Below, piece by piece: positions 1-8,210 of a stretch of DNA of 64,000 nucleotides. The translations under genes were made by a program, and so were the position numbers. Position 1 is the stretch's first letter; every line of letters starts with the position of its first letter. The DNA is from Streptococcus suis. Its GTDB lineage: Bacteria > Bacillota > Bacilli > Lactobacillales > Streptococcaceae. The DNA is taken from NCBI RefSeq assembly GCF_002964575.1, contig NZ_POQQ01000048.1, positions 1-64,000 on the forward strand, in the 5' to 3' direction. The notes beneath the pieces were generated by a model. It saw only the letters and a program-made list of their open reading frames with translations. It was not told where the DNA came from and did no database searches.

Positions 1-88
1 TAATCAGACGAGCCTCGTGAGTAGCAGGTAAATCCCAAGCAAGATTTAATTCCAAACTTAACTGATTTGTGTTATACTGTTTATACAT
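1..88 (-). CDS. N-terminal fragment of a probable transposase (IS1182-like)
   Basis: Reading leftwards from an ATG at 88-86, an open frame of 29 codons runs off the window; it begins MYKQYNTNQLSLEL. A short N-terminus of this style (polar MY-x-x-Y-x-x-x-QL start, then hydrophobic residues) resembles IS1182-family transposases, but only 29 residues are visible, so the family call is tentative. An AGAAAGG ribosome binding site lies 7 bases before this ATG, which favours it over the ATG at 94. A TATAAT-like promoter is visible just upstream on the same strand. The terminator at 143-180 separates it from the next gene. Confidence 0.4.
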   Translation of the reverse strand, partial: MYKQYNTNQLSLELNLAWDLPATHEARLI

Positions 89-142
89 TTTCATGCCTTT
101 CTAGTTGTTTTGTCGTTATTATAATTATAAAGCATGAAATGG

Positions 143-180
143 AAAACGAGCAACTCCTAATTGGAATTGCTCGTTTTTTT
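143..180. terminator. Intrinsic terminator, 11-bp stem
   Basis: AAAACGAGCAA (143-153) pairs with TTGCTCGTTTT (167-177), and T residues follow on both strands. It lies downstream of the leftward glyoxalase-fold gene and can stop that transcript before the transposase fragment. Confidence 0.8.
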
Positions 181-219
181 ATATGCGAGAAGCTAGTTTT
201 TGCCCAGCCTCTTTTCGTA

Positions 220-1062
220 TTATTCTAAAATAAGCTTAGTTTTTATGCCATCCACATCAACAAAGGCTGCGCTATTGTCTAGTCTGTGAAGGTTTAGGTT
301 TGCAGCGATGGCACGATTCAAGGTTGCTTCAAAAGCTTCTGGATTGGAATAGAGGAGCGTATAGTAGGCAAGTCCTGGCATGCCTTCTTGTCTGGTTTTC
401 AGATTTTTTCCTCCCCATTCATTGACAGCCAGGTGGTGATGGTAGTCGCCAGAAGCTAACCAGGCTGCAGATGGAACGGAAAATTTATCCTCGATAGCTA
501 GGACCTCTTGGTAAAAACGGCTAGAAGCTGCGCTTTCTCGGACAGATAGATGGACATGGCCCATGCGACTGCCAACTGGCATCTGATAGGTTGCGTCAGC
601 CTTTTTTCCTAAAGCATAGATCGTTTCAGTATCCATTGGCTCAGATTTTCCAACAATTTGACCGTCAGCTCGAACATCCCATGCATCTTGTGGCAGGTCA
701 CGGTAAACTTCGATGCCATTGCCTTCGGTGTCGGCTAGGTAAATGGCTTCGCTGTAACCGTGGTCGCTGGCGCCTTGGAGGGGAATCTTATTGTCGATAA
801 AGTGACGGAAAATGGTGCCCAAGTCCTCACGGCTAGGTAGGACAATAGCCAAGTGGTAGAGACCGTAGCTGTGGCTGACTTCGCCTTTCTGCTCAGTTTG
901 AATCAGGCGGACAAGGGTGGTTTTTCCAACACCAAGGTCAATCTGGTTCGGGCTTTGGGAGAGGACTTGGAGCCCCAAGACTTGTTGGTAAAAGAGACTT
1001 TGGAGTTCAAGATCACGGACGTTGAGGGCAACATGGCCCAGTTCAAATTGGGAATTATACAT
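220..1062 (-). CDS. VOC/glyoxalase-fold protein with two domains (CatE-like)
   Basis: This 280-residue protein has two vicinal-oxygen-chelate modules. The first spans about residues 7-121 with candidate metal ligands H10, H70 and E118; the second spans about 167-280 with H169 and the H208-H210 cluster. Length and arrangement match the CatE/YfiE group of Firmicute ring-cleavage dioxygenase-like proteins, commonly annotated as VOC family or glyoxalase. The second domain does not show an obvious third acidic ligand near the C-terminus, so activity may rest on the first. It is monocistronic and leftward. Its promoter region contains one copy of the 66-bp block shared with the flavin reductase/HxlR intergenic region, suggesting control by that regulator. 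Substrate is unknown; quinone or catechol detoxification is inference from the Bacillus CatR/YodB analogy. Confidence 0.82.
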   Translation of the reverse strand: MYNSQFELGHVALNVRDLELQSLFYQQVLGLQVLSQSPNQIDLGVGKTTLVRLIQTEQKGEVSHSYGLYHLAIVLPSREDLGTIFRHFIDNKIPLQGASDHGYSEAIYLADTEGNGIEVYRDLPQDAWDVRADGQIVGKSEPMDTETIYALGKKADATYQMPVGSRMGHVHLSVRESAASSRFYQEVLAIEDKFSVPSAAWLASGDYHHHLAVNEWGGKNLKTRQEGMPGLAYYTLLYSNPEAFEATLNRAIAANLNLHRLDNSAAFVDVDGIKTKLILE

Positions 1063-1127
1063 AGGAATACCTGGCTTTCTAATTTGGCTTGAATAAATTC
1101 ATAAGGTAAATAAATGATTGTATAATC

Positions 1128-1155
1128 ATTATAACACATACAAACTATTTTACAA
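1128..1155 (-). promoter_or_regulatory. Predicted promoter of the glyoxalase-fold gene
   Basis: On the minus strand TTGTAA (1155-1150) and TATAAT (1133-1128) are separated by 16 bases, with an extended TG before the -10. The -35 overlaps the end of the conserved 66-bp block at 1152-1217, so a repressor bound there would block RNA polymerase. Confidence 0.65.
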
Positions 1156-1217
1156 GTACGTAATTTTTGGATAGCCACTATCTTATGGTGAAGTTTTGTA
1201 TCATATCAAGGGAGAAT
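1152..1217. repeat. Regulatory block copy 1 (66 bp), candidate HxlR operator
   Basis: These 66 bases match 1917-1982 without gaps at 54 of 66 positions by manual alignment. The conserved part starts ACAAGTACGT, includes a dyad GATAG-CCA-CTATC at 1170-1182, and ends with a ribosome-binding-like AAGGGAGAAT. In copy 2 the same tail leads into the HxlR gene; here no rightward gene follows, so copy 1 looks like a duplicated regulatory region that has lost, or never had, the divergent regulator gene. Confidence 0.7.
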
Positions 1218-1230
1218 TCGATTGATTTTT

Positions 1231-1257
1231 AAAAAAACTAGAACCGAAGTTCTAGTT
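1231..1257 (-). terminator. Terminator of the flavin reductase gene
   Basis: A 9-bp stem AACTAGAAC / GTTCTAGTT with a CGAA loop is followed on the minus strand by seven T residues. It sits about 40 bases beyond the stop of the leftward flavin reductase gene. Confidence 0.85.
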
Positions 1258-1299
1258 AGTGTTGGTTATTCAATCTTAATTTTGTAAAGAAAGGTTGTG

Positions 1300-1839
1300 T
1301 TAAGCTTCCAACAATGCTTTTGCTTGTGCTTGCAAACCAGCAATAGCTTCCTCTGACAATACCAACTGTCCATTTCCCCATGCTTCTGGATTGACAGTTG
1401 TACCTGTAAATTCACCAACCACTTGCATACGAACAAACGGTAGGAGTGCATGGTAGCTAGCGAACATTGGCTCATGTCCAGCATTGGCAACAGATGATAC
1501 AGTAACAATTTTATCTTGTAGTGCAGATGGGCCACGTGTTTCTGACAAGTCTAGGGCACGGCTGAGCCAGTCAATCAAGTTCTTCACAGTACCTGGAATA
1601 GCAAAGTTGTAAACTGGTGAGAAAATCCAGATAGCATCTGCAGCCATAATCGCATCGCGTGCAGCTTGGACAGCTGGCAAGACTGGTGTTTCAAAATCTT
1701 GGTTCATAAGCGGGATTTCTTTATAGTTAAGATAAGATACAGTTGCTTGACCTCCTAAGATGCTTTCAGCTTGCTTGGCCATTTGGTGATTGAATGAACC
1801 TTCACGTAGTGAACCGACGATAAATAGAATGTTTTTCAT
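1300..1839 (-). CDS. NADPH-dependent FMN reductase family protein
   Basis: The 179-residue protein has the flavodoxin-like fold of the NADPH-dependent FMN reductase family (PF03358). The phosphate-binding loop GSLREGS lies at residues 9-15, and the family signature [10 protein letters not shown] follows near residue 75 with the KNLIDW helix. Such enzymes reduce flavin, azo compounds or quinones with NAD(P)H. The gene is divergent from the HxlR regulator at 1995-2342, a typical arrangement for a redox-responsive repressor and its target, and its promoter overlaps the conserved 66-bp block. It ends before the terminator at 1231-1257. The exact acceptor cannot be read from the sequence. Confidence 0.88.
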   Translation of the reverse strand: MKNILFIVGSLREGSFNHQMAKQAESILGGQATVSYLNYKEIPLMNQDFETPVLPAVQAARDAIMAADAIWIFSPVYNFAIPGTVKNLIDWLSRALDLSETRGPSALQDKIVTVSSVANAGHEPMFASYHALLPFVRMQVVGEFTGTTVNPEAWGNGQLVLSEEAIAGLQAQAKALLEA

Positions 1840-1892
1840 GATGTTATACCTCTAACAATTTTTTCTTCCCTGCTCTCGCAGTTTATGGTATT

Positions 1893-1920
1893 ATTGTATC
1901 AGGTACTAAAAATAAAACAA
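1893..1920 (-). promoter_or_regulatory. Predicted promoter of the flavin reductase gene
   Basis: On the minus strand TTGTTT (1920-1915) and TACAAT (1898-1893) are 16 bases apart. As at the glyoxalase promoter, the -35 lies at the edge of the conserved ACGTACTTGT motif. An inverted repeat GTACT-N12-AGTAC spans the spacer region. Confidence 0.55.
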
Positions 1921-1982
1921 GTACGTTTTTTTTGAATAGTCACTATCTTTTTGTGAAGTAATGTGTAGTATCAAGGGAAAAT
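1917..1982. repeat. Regulatory block copy 2 (66 bp), candidate HxlR operator
   Basis: This copy lies between the divergent flavin reductase and HxlR genes. It contains the dyad ATAG-TCA-CTAT at 1936-1946 and ends in AAGGGAAAAT shortly before the HxlR start. It aligns without gaps to 1152-1217. Placement over the flavin reductase -35 and upstream of the regulator gene is what an autoregulated divergent operator would look like. Confidence 0.7.
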
Positions 1983-1994
1983 AAAGGAGAATTT

Positions 1995-2342
1995 ATGGCA
2001 ACTTTCACACAACATACGGTTCCGGAGTGTCCTTATGTGACCACTCAGAGTGTCTTATCTGGGAAATGGAGTATCTTATTACTACATCATATCGAAGAAG
2101 GTCCCATTCGGTTTAATGAAATGCACCGTCGATTGACAGGGATTTCCCAAGCAACCCTGACCAAGCAGTTACGTCAATTGGAGGATGATGGTTTAATCAT
2201 TCGGAAGGTTTATGCACAGGTTCCGCCAAAAGTGGAATATGAACTGAGCGAGATTGGTCAGGAATTTAAGTTGGTTTTGGAGCAAATTGAAGTTTTTGGG
2301 GATAAGTACATCGAATTTGTCAAAGCAAAAAAATCTGAATGA
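1995..2342 (+). CDS. HxlR-family transcriptional regulator with one cysteine
   Basis: The 115-residue protein is a winged helix-turn-helix of the HxlR family (PF01638): the start PECPY is followed by the family core LSGKWSILLLHHI, then FNEMHRR and the recognition helix region around residues 50-65. Its only cysteine is C12, at the position where YodB, CatR and HypR of Bacillus carry their redox-sensing Cys. This suggests a sensor of electrophiles, quinones or disulfide stress, by family knowledge. AAAGGAG lies before the ATG. Divergent placement from the flavin reductase and shared operator-like blocks at 1152 and 1917 suggest it represses the flavin reductase, the glyoxalase-fold gene and itself. 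Confidence 0.88.
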   Translation: MATFTQHTVPECPYVTTQSVLSGKWSILLLHHIEEGPIRFNEMHRRLTGISQATLTKQLRQLEDDGLIIRKVYAQVPPKVEYELSEIGQEFKLVLEQIEVFGDKYIEFVKAKKSE

Positions 2343-2368
2343 GTTAGAATCTCATTCAGATTTTTGTC
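2331..2368. terminator. Bidirectional terminator between convergent genes
   Basis: AAATCTGAATGAG (2331-2343) pairs with CTCATTCAGATTT (2351-2363); A- and T-rich flanks allow use in both directions. The left arm overlaps the HxlR stop codon, and the element serves the convergent peptidase gene as well. Confidence 0.85.
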
Positions 2369-2370
2369 TT

Positions 2371-4068
2371 TTATAGTTCGTCATCCTTAACTGCATTTAA
2401 CCAATCGGCAGCAGCCTTGGCTGTGCTTTCAAGGGCACCTTCTTTGAACGGTGATTGGAGGTTTGCGGCTTCAACCACTTGCAAGAAGGACTTGGTGCCA
2501 CCCAAATCACAGATGCGGATGTAGTCTGCCCAAGCTGTTTCATCGTGGTCCACCTGCGTGCGTTTCCAGAATTGAAGGGCACAGACTTGAGCCAAGGTAT
2601 AGTCGATGTAGTAGAATGGGCTGGCAAAAATATGCCCCTGACGGTACCAGAAGATACCACGGTTGAGGGCTTCTGACTCAGAATAATCACGGTCTGGCAA
2701 GTAGAGGTCTTGGAGTTTCTTCCAAGTCGCCTTGCGTTCTGCTGGTGTCATCTCGGGGTGTTCATAGACTTCGTGCTGGAAGTGGTCTACCAAGACACCG
2801 TAAGGCAAGAAGAGTAGAGTGCCAGCCAAGTGGCTGAATTTATATTTATCAACTTGTTCCTTGAAGAAACGGTCCATCCACGGCCAGGTCATAAATTCCA
2901 TAGACATGGAATGGATTTCACAGGTTTCGTAGGTTGGCCAGACAACTTCTGGACTTTGAATCCAACGCGAACGATAGACTTGGAAAGCATGACCTGCTTC
3001 GTGGGTCAAGACATCAATATCACCGCTGGTACCGTTGAAGTTGGAGAAGATGAATGGGCTCTTGAAATCAGGGATATAGGTGCAGTAGCCACCGCTATCC
3101 TTGCCAGTTTTGGCAACTAGATCAAGCAATTCGTGTTCCACCATGAAGTCGAAGAACTCGCCTGTTTCTGCGGACAATTCGCGGTACATGTCTTGGGCTT
3201 GGCTGACGATAAAGTCAGGGTCACCTTGAGGAACAGCATTTCCGTCTAAGAACTCAAGATTGAGGTCGTAGTGTTTGAGGCTTGGTACCTGCAAGCGTTT
3301 GGCTTGGCGTTGACGAAGATTTTGTACAATCGGTACGATATGTTTGAGGATTTCCTCACGGTAAACTTTGACCATATCACGATTGTAATCAAAACGGTTC
3401 ATCTTGAGATAGCCGTATTCTACGTAGTCCTTGAAGCCAAGTTTGTGGGCGATTTCCGTGCGGACTTTGACCAATTCATCGTAAACGCGGTCGAAATCAG
3501 CTTCCTTGCTTTCAAAGAAGGCAGTTGTAGCAGCAGAAGCAGCCTTGCGGACTTCACGGTCGGTTGATTGACCGAATGGCCCCATTTGTGCCAAGTTGTA
3601 AGTCTGTCCTTGGAAATCAATCTCTGCTCCAGCAATCAGTTTGCTGTATTCATCAGATAATTCATTTTCTTTTTGCAGTAATGGAATGACGTCTGATGAG
3701 AAGGTTTTGAGCTTGTTCTCAGCCAGCATGAAGAAGGTTTTAGGCAAGATATCTGACAACTCTTCCTTGTAAGGCGTCTGGACGATGACACGGTAGTAGT
3801 TGGTGGTCAATTCTTCAAAAAGTGGCGAATATTCATTCCAAAACTTGGTTTCTTCATTGTAGAACTCATCGTTCATATCAATAGAATGGCGAATCATCCA
3901 GAGGTTGTACTGAGTGTCGACCAAACTGAGCAGTTTGGTGATGTCTGCTACAAGTGTGCGAGTTGTTTCCAAATCTCTAGCCGCAGCCAACTGGTCTGTC
4001 AGGTCAGAAAATTGAGCCTTGATAGCTGCATAATCTGGACGAACGTAGGTATAGTCTGAAAATTTCAT
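2371..4068 (-). CDS. M3 family oligoendopeptidase (PepF-like)
   Basis: The protein has 565 residues if it starts at MKFSDYTY, which has AAGGAG six bases upstream; an in-frame ATG six codons earlier lacks that spacing. The zinc-binding HEAGH motif is at residues 356-360 within VLTHEAGHAFQ, and the third ligand region follows in the ETCEIHSMSMEF stretch. This is a cytoplasmic gluzincin of the M3 family that hydrolyses short peptides, probably recycling imported oligopeptides. No signal peptide is visible. The gene is monocistronic and converges on the HxlR gene across a shared terminator. Confidence 0.92.
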   Translation of the reverse strand: MKFSDYTYVRPDYAAIKAQFSDLTDQLAAARDLETTRTLVADITKLLSLVDTQYNLWMIRHSIDMNDEFYNEETKFWNEYSPLFEELTTNYYRVIVQTPYKEELSDILPKTFFMLAENKLKTFSSDVIPLLQKENELSDEYSKLIAGAEIDFQGQTYNLAQMGPFGQSTDREVRKAASAATTAFFESKEADFDRVYDELVKVRTEIAHKLGFKDYVEYGYLKMNRFDYNRDMVKVYREEILKHIVPIVQNLRQRQAKRLQVPSLKHYDLNLEFLDGNAVPQGDPDFIVSQAQDMYRELSAETGEFFDFMVEHELLDLVAKTGKDSGGYCTYIPDFKSPFIFSNFNGTSGDIDVLTHEAGHAFQVYRSRWIQSPEVVWPTYETCEIHSMSMEFMTWPWMDRFFKEQVDKYKFSHLAGTLLFLPYGVLVDHFQHEVYEHPEMTPAERKATWKKLQDLYLPDRDYSESEALNRGIFWYRQGHIFASPFYYIDYTLAQVCALQFWKRTQVDHDETAWADYIRICDLGGTKSFLQVVEAANLQSPFKEGALESTAKAAADWLNAVKDDEL

Positions 4069-4205
4069 ATGGTTCTCCTTTTGCATTGTTATCTACTATC
4101 TTACTCTTTTTGAAAACGTTTGGCAAATCCTGACCTATCTATGTTCACAAGTCATCAGTTTTGTGGTAAAATGTAGGAGATTATTAGAAAAATGAGGTTG
4201 TAGAC

Positions 4206-5141
4206 ATGTCTAAATTTTTAGTTTTTGGTCACCAAAATCCTGATACAGATGCCATTGCATCATCATACGGTTGGGCTCACTTGGAGCGTGAAGTGTTTGG
4301 TCGTGATGCGGAAGCAGTTGCACTTGGAACGCCAAATGAAGAAACAGCTTTTGCACTTGACTATTTTGGTGTGACTGCACCGCGCGTGGTTGAGTCTGCT
4401 AAGGCAGAAGGCGTTAGCCAGGTCATCTTGACAGACCACAATGAATTCCAACAATCAATCGCAGACATCAAAGATGTAGAAGTGGCAGCTGTTATTGACC
4501 ACCACCGTGTCGCAAACTTTGAAACGGCAAACCCATTGTACATGCGTTTGGAGCCAGTAGGTTCAGCATCATCAATCGTTTACCGTGCCTTCAAAGAAAA
4601 TGGAGTAACACCTCCAAAAGAAGTGGCTGGTCTTCTCTTGTCAGGTTTGATTTCAGATACCCTCTTGCTCAAATCGCCAACTACTCATGCAACAGATCCA
4701 CAAGTAGCAGCTGAATTGGCTGAAATTGCTGGTGTGAACTTGGAAGAATACGGCTTGGCACTCTTGAAAGCAGGAACCAACCTTGCCAGCAAGTCAGCAG
4801 AAGAATTGATTGACATCGACGCAAAAACCTTTGGTTTGAACGGAAATGACGTACGTGTAGCCCAAGTCAACACTGTGGATATTGCAGAAGTCTTGGAACG
4901 CCAAGCAGAAATCGAAGCAGCTATGACAGCAGCATCAGCAGCAAATGGCTACTCTGACTTTGTCCTCATGATTACAGACATCGTTAACTCAAACTCTGAA
5001 ATCCTTGCGCTCGGTAGCAACATGGACAAGGTAGAAGCAGCCTTCAACTTCAAGTTGGAAAACAACCACGCCTTCCTTGCAGGTGCCGTTTCACGTAAGA
5101 AACAAGTGGTACCGCAGTTGACTGACGCTTTCAACGCCTAA
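4206..5141 (+). CDS. ppaC: Manganese-dependent inorganic pyrophosphatase (family II)
   Basis: This 311-residue enzyme hydrolyses pyrophosphate to two phosphates and so drives biosynthetic reactions forward. It is a DHH-superfamily phosphoesterase: GHQNPDTDA gives H9, D13 and D15; a second ligand comes from the TDHNE region (D77); and the DHH motif is at D98-H100. The C-terminal DHHA2 domain carries the SRKKQ substrate-binding motif near residue 296. Length and motifs fit family II PPases of streptococci exactly. Codon use is strongly biased, as expected for a highly expressed gene. A terminator follows at 5192. Confidence 0.97.
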   Translation: MSKFLVFGHQNPDTDAIASSYGWAHLEREVFGRDAEAVALGTPNEETAFALDYFGVTAPRVVESAKAEGVSQVILTDHNEFQQSIADIKDVEVAAVIDHHRVANFETANPLYMRLEPVGSASSIVYRAFKENGVTPPKEVAGLLLSGLISDTLLLKSPTTHATDPQVAAELAEIAGVNLEEYGLALLKAGTNLASKSAEELIDIDAKTFGLNGNDVRVAQVNTVDIAEVLERQAEIEAAMTAASAANGYSDFVLMITDIVNSNSEILALGSNMDKVEAAFNFKLENNHAFLAGAVSRKKQVVPQLTDAFNA

Positions 5142-5191
5142 TGAATTTTTCTATCGACATCGAACTTGAAGTCGGTAGGATGGTCTTACCT

Positions 5192-5213
5192 AGCACCTTC
5201 GGGTGCTTTTTTT
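5192..5213 (+). terminator. Terminator after ppaC
   Basis: AGCACC and GGTGCT form a stem with a TTCG tetraloop, followed by a run of T residues to 5213. Confidence 0.92.
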
Positions 5214-5217
5214 CATT

Positions 5218-5258
5218 ATCGTCATTTAGTTTATCTTTTATTACGTCGACGATCGAGG
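5218..5258 (+). repeat. Fragment of the hairpin-chain repeat (left end only)
   Basis: These 41 bases match 55666-55706, the left end of the large element, at 37 positions by manual alignment. The conserved core is TTTAGTTT followed by CTTTTATTAC. No matching right end is visible before the next gene, so this is a truncated copy. Confidence 0.6.
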
Positions 5259-5272
5259 GAAGAAGGATAAGC

Positions 5273-5303
5273 AAAAAGAGCGAGGAGTAATCCGTCGCTC
5301 TTT
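5273..5303 (-). terminator. Terminator of the DUF3270 gene
   Basis: AAAGAGCGA (5275-5283) pairs with TCGCTCTTT (5295-5303). Reading leftwards, T residues follow the stem, so it terminates the minus-strand gene that ends at 5315. Confidence 0.75.
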
Positions 5304-5314
5304 GTTTTATAATT

Positions 5315-5620
5315 TTATTTGCGTGTTTGTCTCAATTTAAATTTCTTTTTTAGTCCAACTTGAATCAAACGAAAACCGATAAATCCCGTTGCAGTTGCTA
5401 GAACCAAAGCAAGAAAAACAGGTAAACCTACTGATAGATAGACATAGGCAGATATAACTGTAATCAAGCTAAATAGAACAATATTCACAAAGAATAGTAG
5501 TTCATTGATGCGTTCTTTTTTTGTATTTTTTACCTGATAGGCTTGAACAGTGGTTTGCTTCTCTTTCGGGATATACTCTTCGTACTGGTATTCGTGGGAC
5601 TGATAGTGTCTTAATGCCAT
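5315..5620 (-). CDS. DUF3270-like small membrane protein
   Basis: The start MALRHYQS at 5620 is chosen because AAGGAG lies five bases upstream; a longer frame has no such site. The resulting 101 residues have a charged, Tyr- and Gln-rich cytoplasmic N-terminal half (about 1-48) and two hydrophobic segments (about 50-70 and 72-90), ending in a basic tail. This layout matches the streptococcal DUF3270 family, whose function is unknown. The gene stands alone and is divergent from the U32 gene at 5779. Confidence 0.75.
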   Translation of the reverse strand: MALRHYQSHEYQYEEYIPKEKQTTVQAYQVKNTKKERINELLFFVNIVLFSLITVISAYVYLSVGLPVFLALVLATATGFIGFRLIQVGLKKKFKLRQTRK

Positions 5621-5778
5621 ATCGTCTCCTTTTCTGCTTCTTAAGCATACCATAACATTTATGAAATTTTATGACATTTATATTACAATAAGGTTACAAG
5701 AGAAAATGAGAAAAGTCTGAACATTAAAATACCAGAGGTGACTTACCATACAAATCTCTTTTTGATATAATTATCTTT

Positions 5779-6708
5779 ATGGGAAAAATTATCATTACAG
5801 CAACAGCTGAAAGTATTGAACAGGTTAAAGAACTGCTAGCTGCAGGCGTTGACCGTATTTATGTTGGTGAAGCGGACCATGCCCTCCGCATCCCGACAAA
5901 CTTTACCTATGATGAACTTCGGGAAATAGCAGAGCTGGTTCATGGTGCAGGTAAGGAACTGACCGTTGCGGCCAATGCCCTCATGCACCAAGATATGATG
6001 GACAACATCAAGCCTTTTATGGAATTGATGAGAGAAATCAAAGTGGATTATCTGGTTGTCGGTGATACAGGTATTTTCTATATCAACAAGCGGGACGGCT
6101 ATAATTTCAAGTTAATCTACGATACATCTGTCTTTGTCACCTCCAGTCGCCAGATTAATTTCTGGAAAGACCACGGGGCAGTGGAGGCTGTTTTAGCACG
6201 GGAAATTCCGTCGGAAGAACTCTTTGATATTGCCAAAAATTTGGAAATTCCTGCGGAAATCTTGGTGTACGGTGCTTCAGTTATCCACCATTCCAAGCGG
6301 ACCTTGTTGCAAAATTATTATAATTTTACCAAGGCTGACGAAACAGACTTGTCACGTGGACGTGGACTTTTCTTAGCAGAACCGAGTGATCCAGATAGTC
6401 ACTACTCTATTTTTGAAGACAAGCACGGTACCCACATCTTTATCAACAATGACATTGATATGATGACCAAGTTATCGGAGTTGGATGAGCATGGCTACCA
6501 TAACTGGAAACTGGATGGTATCTATTGTCCAGGACAAAATTTTGTTGAAATCGCCAAGCTCTTTGTACAAGCTAGAGATTTGATTGAAAAAGGGGAGTTT
6601 ACCTACGACCAGGCCTTCCTCTTAGATGAGCAAGTTCGCAAGCTCCACCCAGCCGAGCGAGGTTTGGATACAGGTTTCTACGAATTTGATCGTAATAAAG
6701 TCAAATAA
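5779..6708 (+). CDS. U32 family protein, YrrN/TrhP1-like
   Basis: The 309-residue protein belongs to the U32 peptidase family, shorter of the two Firmicute paralogues. It starts with a beta-strand/Rossmann-like stretch (GKIIITATAES) and continues as a TIM-barrel type fold; it lacks the cysteine cluster found in the longer partner at 6898. In Bacillus the equivalents YrrN and YrrO are required for 5-hydroxyuridine formation at tRNA position 34, so tRNA modification is more likely than proteolysis. That role is inference from family knowledge. The partner gene follows 189 bases downstream, separated by a structured spacer. Confidence 0.85.
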   Translation: MGKIIITATAESIEQVKELLAAGVDRIYVGEADHALRIPTNFTYDELREIAELVHGAGKELTVAANALMHQDMMDNIKPFMELMREIKVDYLVVGDTGIFYINKRDGYNFKLIYDTSVFVTSSRQINFWKDHGAVEAVLAREIPSEELFDIAKNLEIPAEILVYGASVIHHSKRTLLQNYYNFTKADETDLSRGRGLFLAEPSDPDSHYSIFEDKHGTHIFINNDIDMMTKLSELDEHGYHNWKLDGIYCPGQNFVEIAKLFVQARDLIEKGEFTYDQAFLLDEQVRKLHPAERGLDTGFYEFDRNKVK

Positions 6709-6765
6709 GTCTCAGTTTAATCATATATTTATTATTATTTTACTTACTCTATCCTGGCAGAGTTA

Positions 6766-6873
6766 GCTCTGTCACTTACTATGTAAGGTCAGAGCACGAA
6801 AACGCCTTTGGGCGATTTTCTAAACTCTGCACTAGGTTTCCACATGAAAAAGTATCGTTTTCACGTGGAAACC
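6766..6873 (+). other. Structured spacer with three hairpins between the U32 genes
   Basis: Three inverted repeats occur in a row: GCTCTG / CAGAGC ends at 6766-6795 with an inner CTTAC / GTAAG; a CGCC-TTTG-GGCG hairpin at 6803-6814; and a 16-bp stem at 6835-6850 / 6858-6873 with one mismatch and a 7-base loop. None has a long T run. The last one ends 24 bases before the second U32 start codon and could affect its translation or mRNA stability. Confidence 0.6.
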
Positions 6874-6897
6874 GTCGCAAATAGAAAGAAGTTTATT

Positions 6898-8184
6898 ATG
6901 TCAAAAACATTAAAGCGTCCCGAGGTCTTGTCACCTGCTGGGACATTGGAAAAATTAAAGGTAGCCATTGATTATGGTGCCGATGCTGTCTTTGTCGGTG
7001 GCCAGGCCTACGGTCTGCGTAGCCGAGCTGGTAACTTTACCATGGACGAGATGCGGGAAGGGATTGAGTACGCCCATGCTCGCGGTGCCAAGGTTTATGT
7101 AGCTGCCAACATGGTTACCCACGAGGGAAATGAAGAAGGAGCAGGAGCCTGGTTCCGTGAATTGCGGGATATGGGCTTGGATGCCGTTATCGTATCCGAC
7201 CCAGCCCTCATCGTTATCTGTGCGACAGAAGCACCAGGACTCGAAATCCACCTGTCAACCCAGGCATCATCTACCAACTACGAAACCTTTGAGTTCTGGA
7301 AGGAATTGGGCTTGACCCGCGTTGTTCTGGCCCGTGAAGTGACCATGGAAGAAGTGGCTGAAATCCGCAAACGGACAGATGTTGAAATCGAAGCCTTTGT
7401 CCACGGTGCTATGTGTATTTCCTACTCAGGCCGCTGCGTCCTCTCCAACCACATGAGCAAACGCGATGCCAACCGCGGTGGTTGCTCTCAGTCTTGTCGC
7501 TGGAAGTACAACCTCTACGACCTACCTTTTGGCGAAGAACGCCGTTCGATTAAGGGGGAAATACCAGAGGAGTTCTCCATGTCTGCGGTGGATATGTGTA
7601 TGATCGACCATATTCCAGACATGATTGAAAACGGGGTCGATAGCCTGAAAATCGAAGGCCGGATGAAATCTGTCCACTACGTATCAACCGTAACCAACTG
7701 CTACAAGGCAGCGGTTGATGCCTATCTGGAAAGCCCTGAAAAGTTTGAAGCGATTAAACAAGACCTGATTGATGAAATGTGGAAGGTTGCCCAACGCGAA
7801 TTGGCAACAGGTTTCTACTACAGCCCACCGAGCGAAAACGAACAGCTCTTCGGTGCCCGCCGTAAAATTCCAGAGTACAAATTCATCGCGGAAGTAGTAG
7901 CCTTTGATAAGGAAACCATGACAGCCACCATTCGCCAACGCAATGTTATCAACGAAGGCGACCAAGTAGAATTTTACGGACCAGGTTTCCGCCATTTTGA
8001 AACGACTATTCAAGACCTTCGTGATTCAAATGGAGAAAAGATTGAACGTGCCAACAAGCCGATGGAACTTTTAACTATTAAGCTGGACCGAGAAATCTAC
8101 CCTGGCGACATGATTCGTGCCTGCAAATCGGGCCTCATCAACCTCTACCAAGAAGATGGGCAATCATTAACCATTCGAGCATAA
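6898..8184 (+). CDS. U32 family protein, YrrO/TrhP2-like
   Basis: The start MSKTLKRPEVLSPAG at 6898 gives 428 residues, the usual size of the long U32 paralogue; upstream codons in the same frame fall in hairpin DNA. The family hallmark is the cysteine set C173, C180, C196 and C200 in the SYSGRC and GGCSQSC segments, probable iron-sulfur ligands. A C-terminal beta-barrel-like domain (about 335-428) is typical. Together with the preceding gene it is expected to hydroxylate wobble uridine of some tRNAs (prephenate-dependent TrhP activity in other bacteria). That is family inference. Confidence 0.9.
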   Translation: MSKTLKRPEVLSPAGTLEKLKVAIDYGADAVFVGGQAYGLRSRAGNFTMDEMREGIEYAHARGAKVYVAANMVTHEGNEEGAGAWFRELRDMGLDAVIVSDPALIVICATEAPGLEIHLSTQASSTNYETFEFWKELGLTRVVLAREVTMEEVAEIRKRTDVEIEAFVHGAMCISYSGRCVLSNHMSKRDANRGGCSQSCRWKYNLYDLPFGEERRSIKGEIPEEFSMSAVDMCMIDHIPDMIENGVDSLKIEGRMKSVHYVSTVTNCYKAAVDAYLESPEKFEAIKQDLIDEMWKVAQRELATGFYYSPPSENEQLFGARRKIPEYKFIAEVVAFDKETMTATIRQRNVINEGDQVEFYGPGFRHFETTIQDLRDSNGEKIERANKPMELLTIKLDREIYPGDMIRACKSGLINLYQEDGQSLTIRA

Positions 8185-8187
8185 AAT

Positions 8188-8210
8188 AAAAGGCTGGATT
8201 TCAGCCTTTT
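8188..8210. terminator. Bidirectional terminator
   Basis: AAAAGGCTG (8188-8196) pairs with CAGCCTTTT (8202-8210). It separates the convergent U32 gene and the minus-strand gene ending at 8201, and overlaps the latter's 3' end. Confidence 0.85.

Noticed and set aside
1121..1126. Rightward TATAAT box in the glyoxalase upstream region
   Set aside because: No rightward gene follows before 1995, and the box is the chance palindromic partner of the leftward promoter.
6808..6897. Extension of the second U32 gene upstream to an ATG at 6808
   Set aside because: The added 30 codons lie in hairpin DNA and do not belong to the family, whose N-terminus begins at MSKTLKRPEV.
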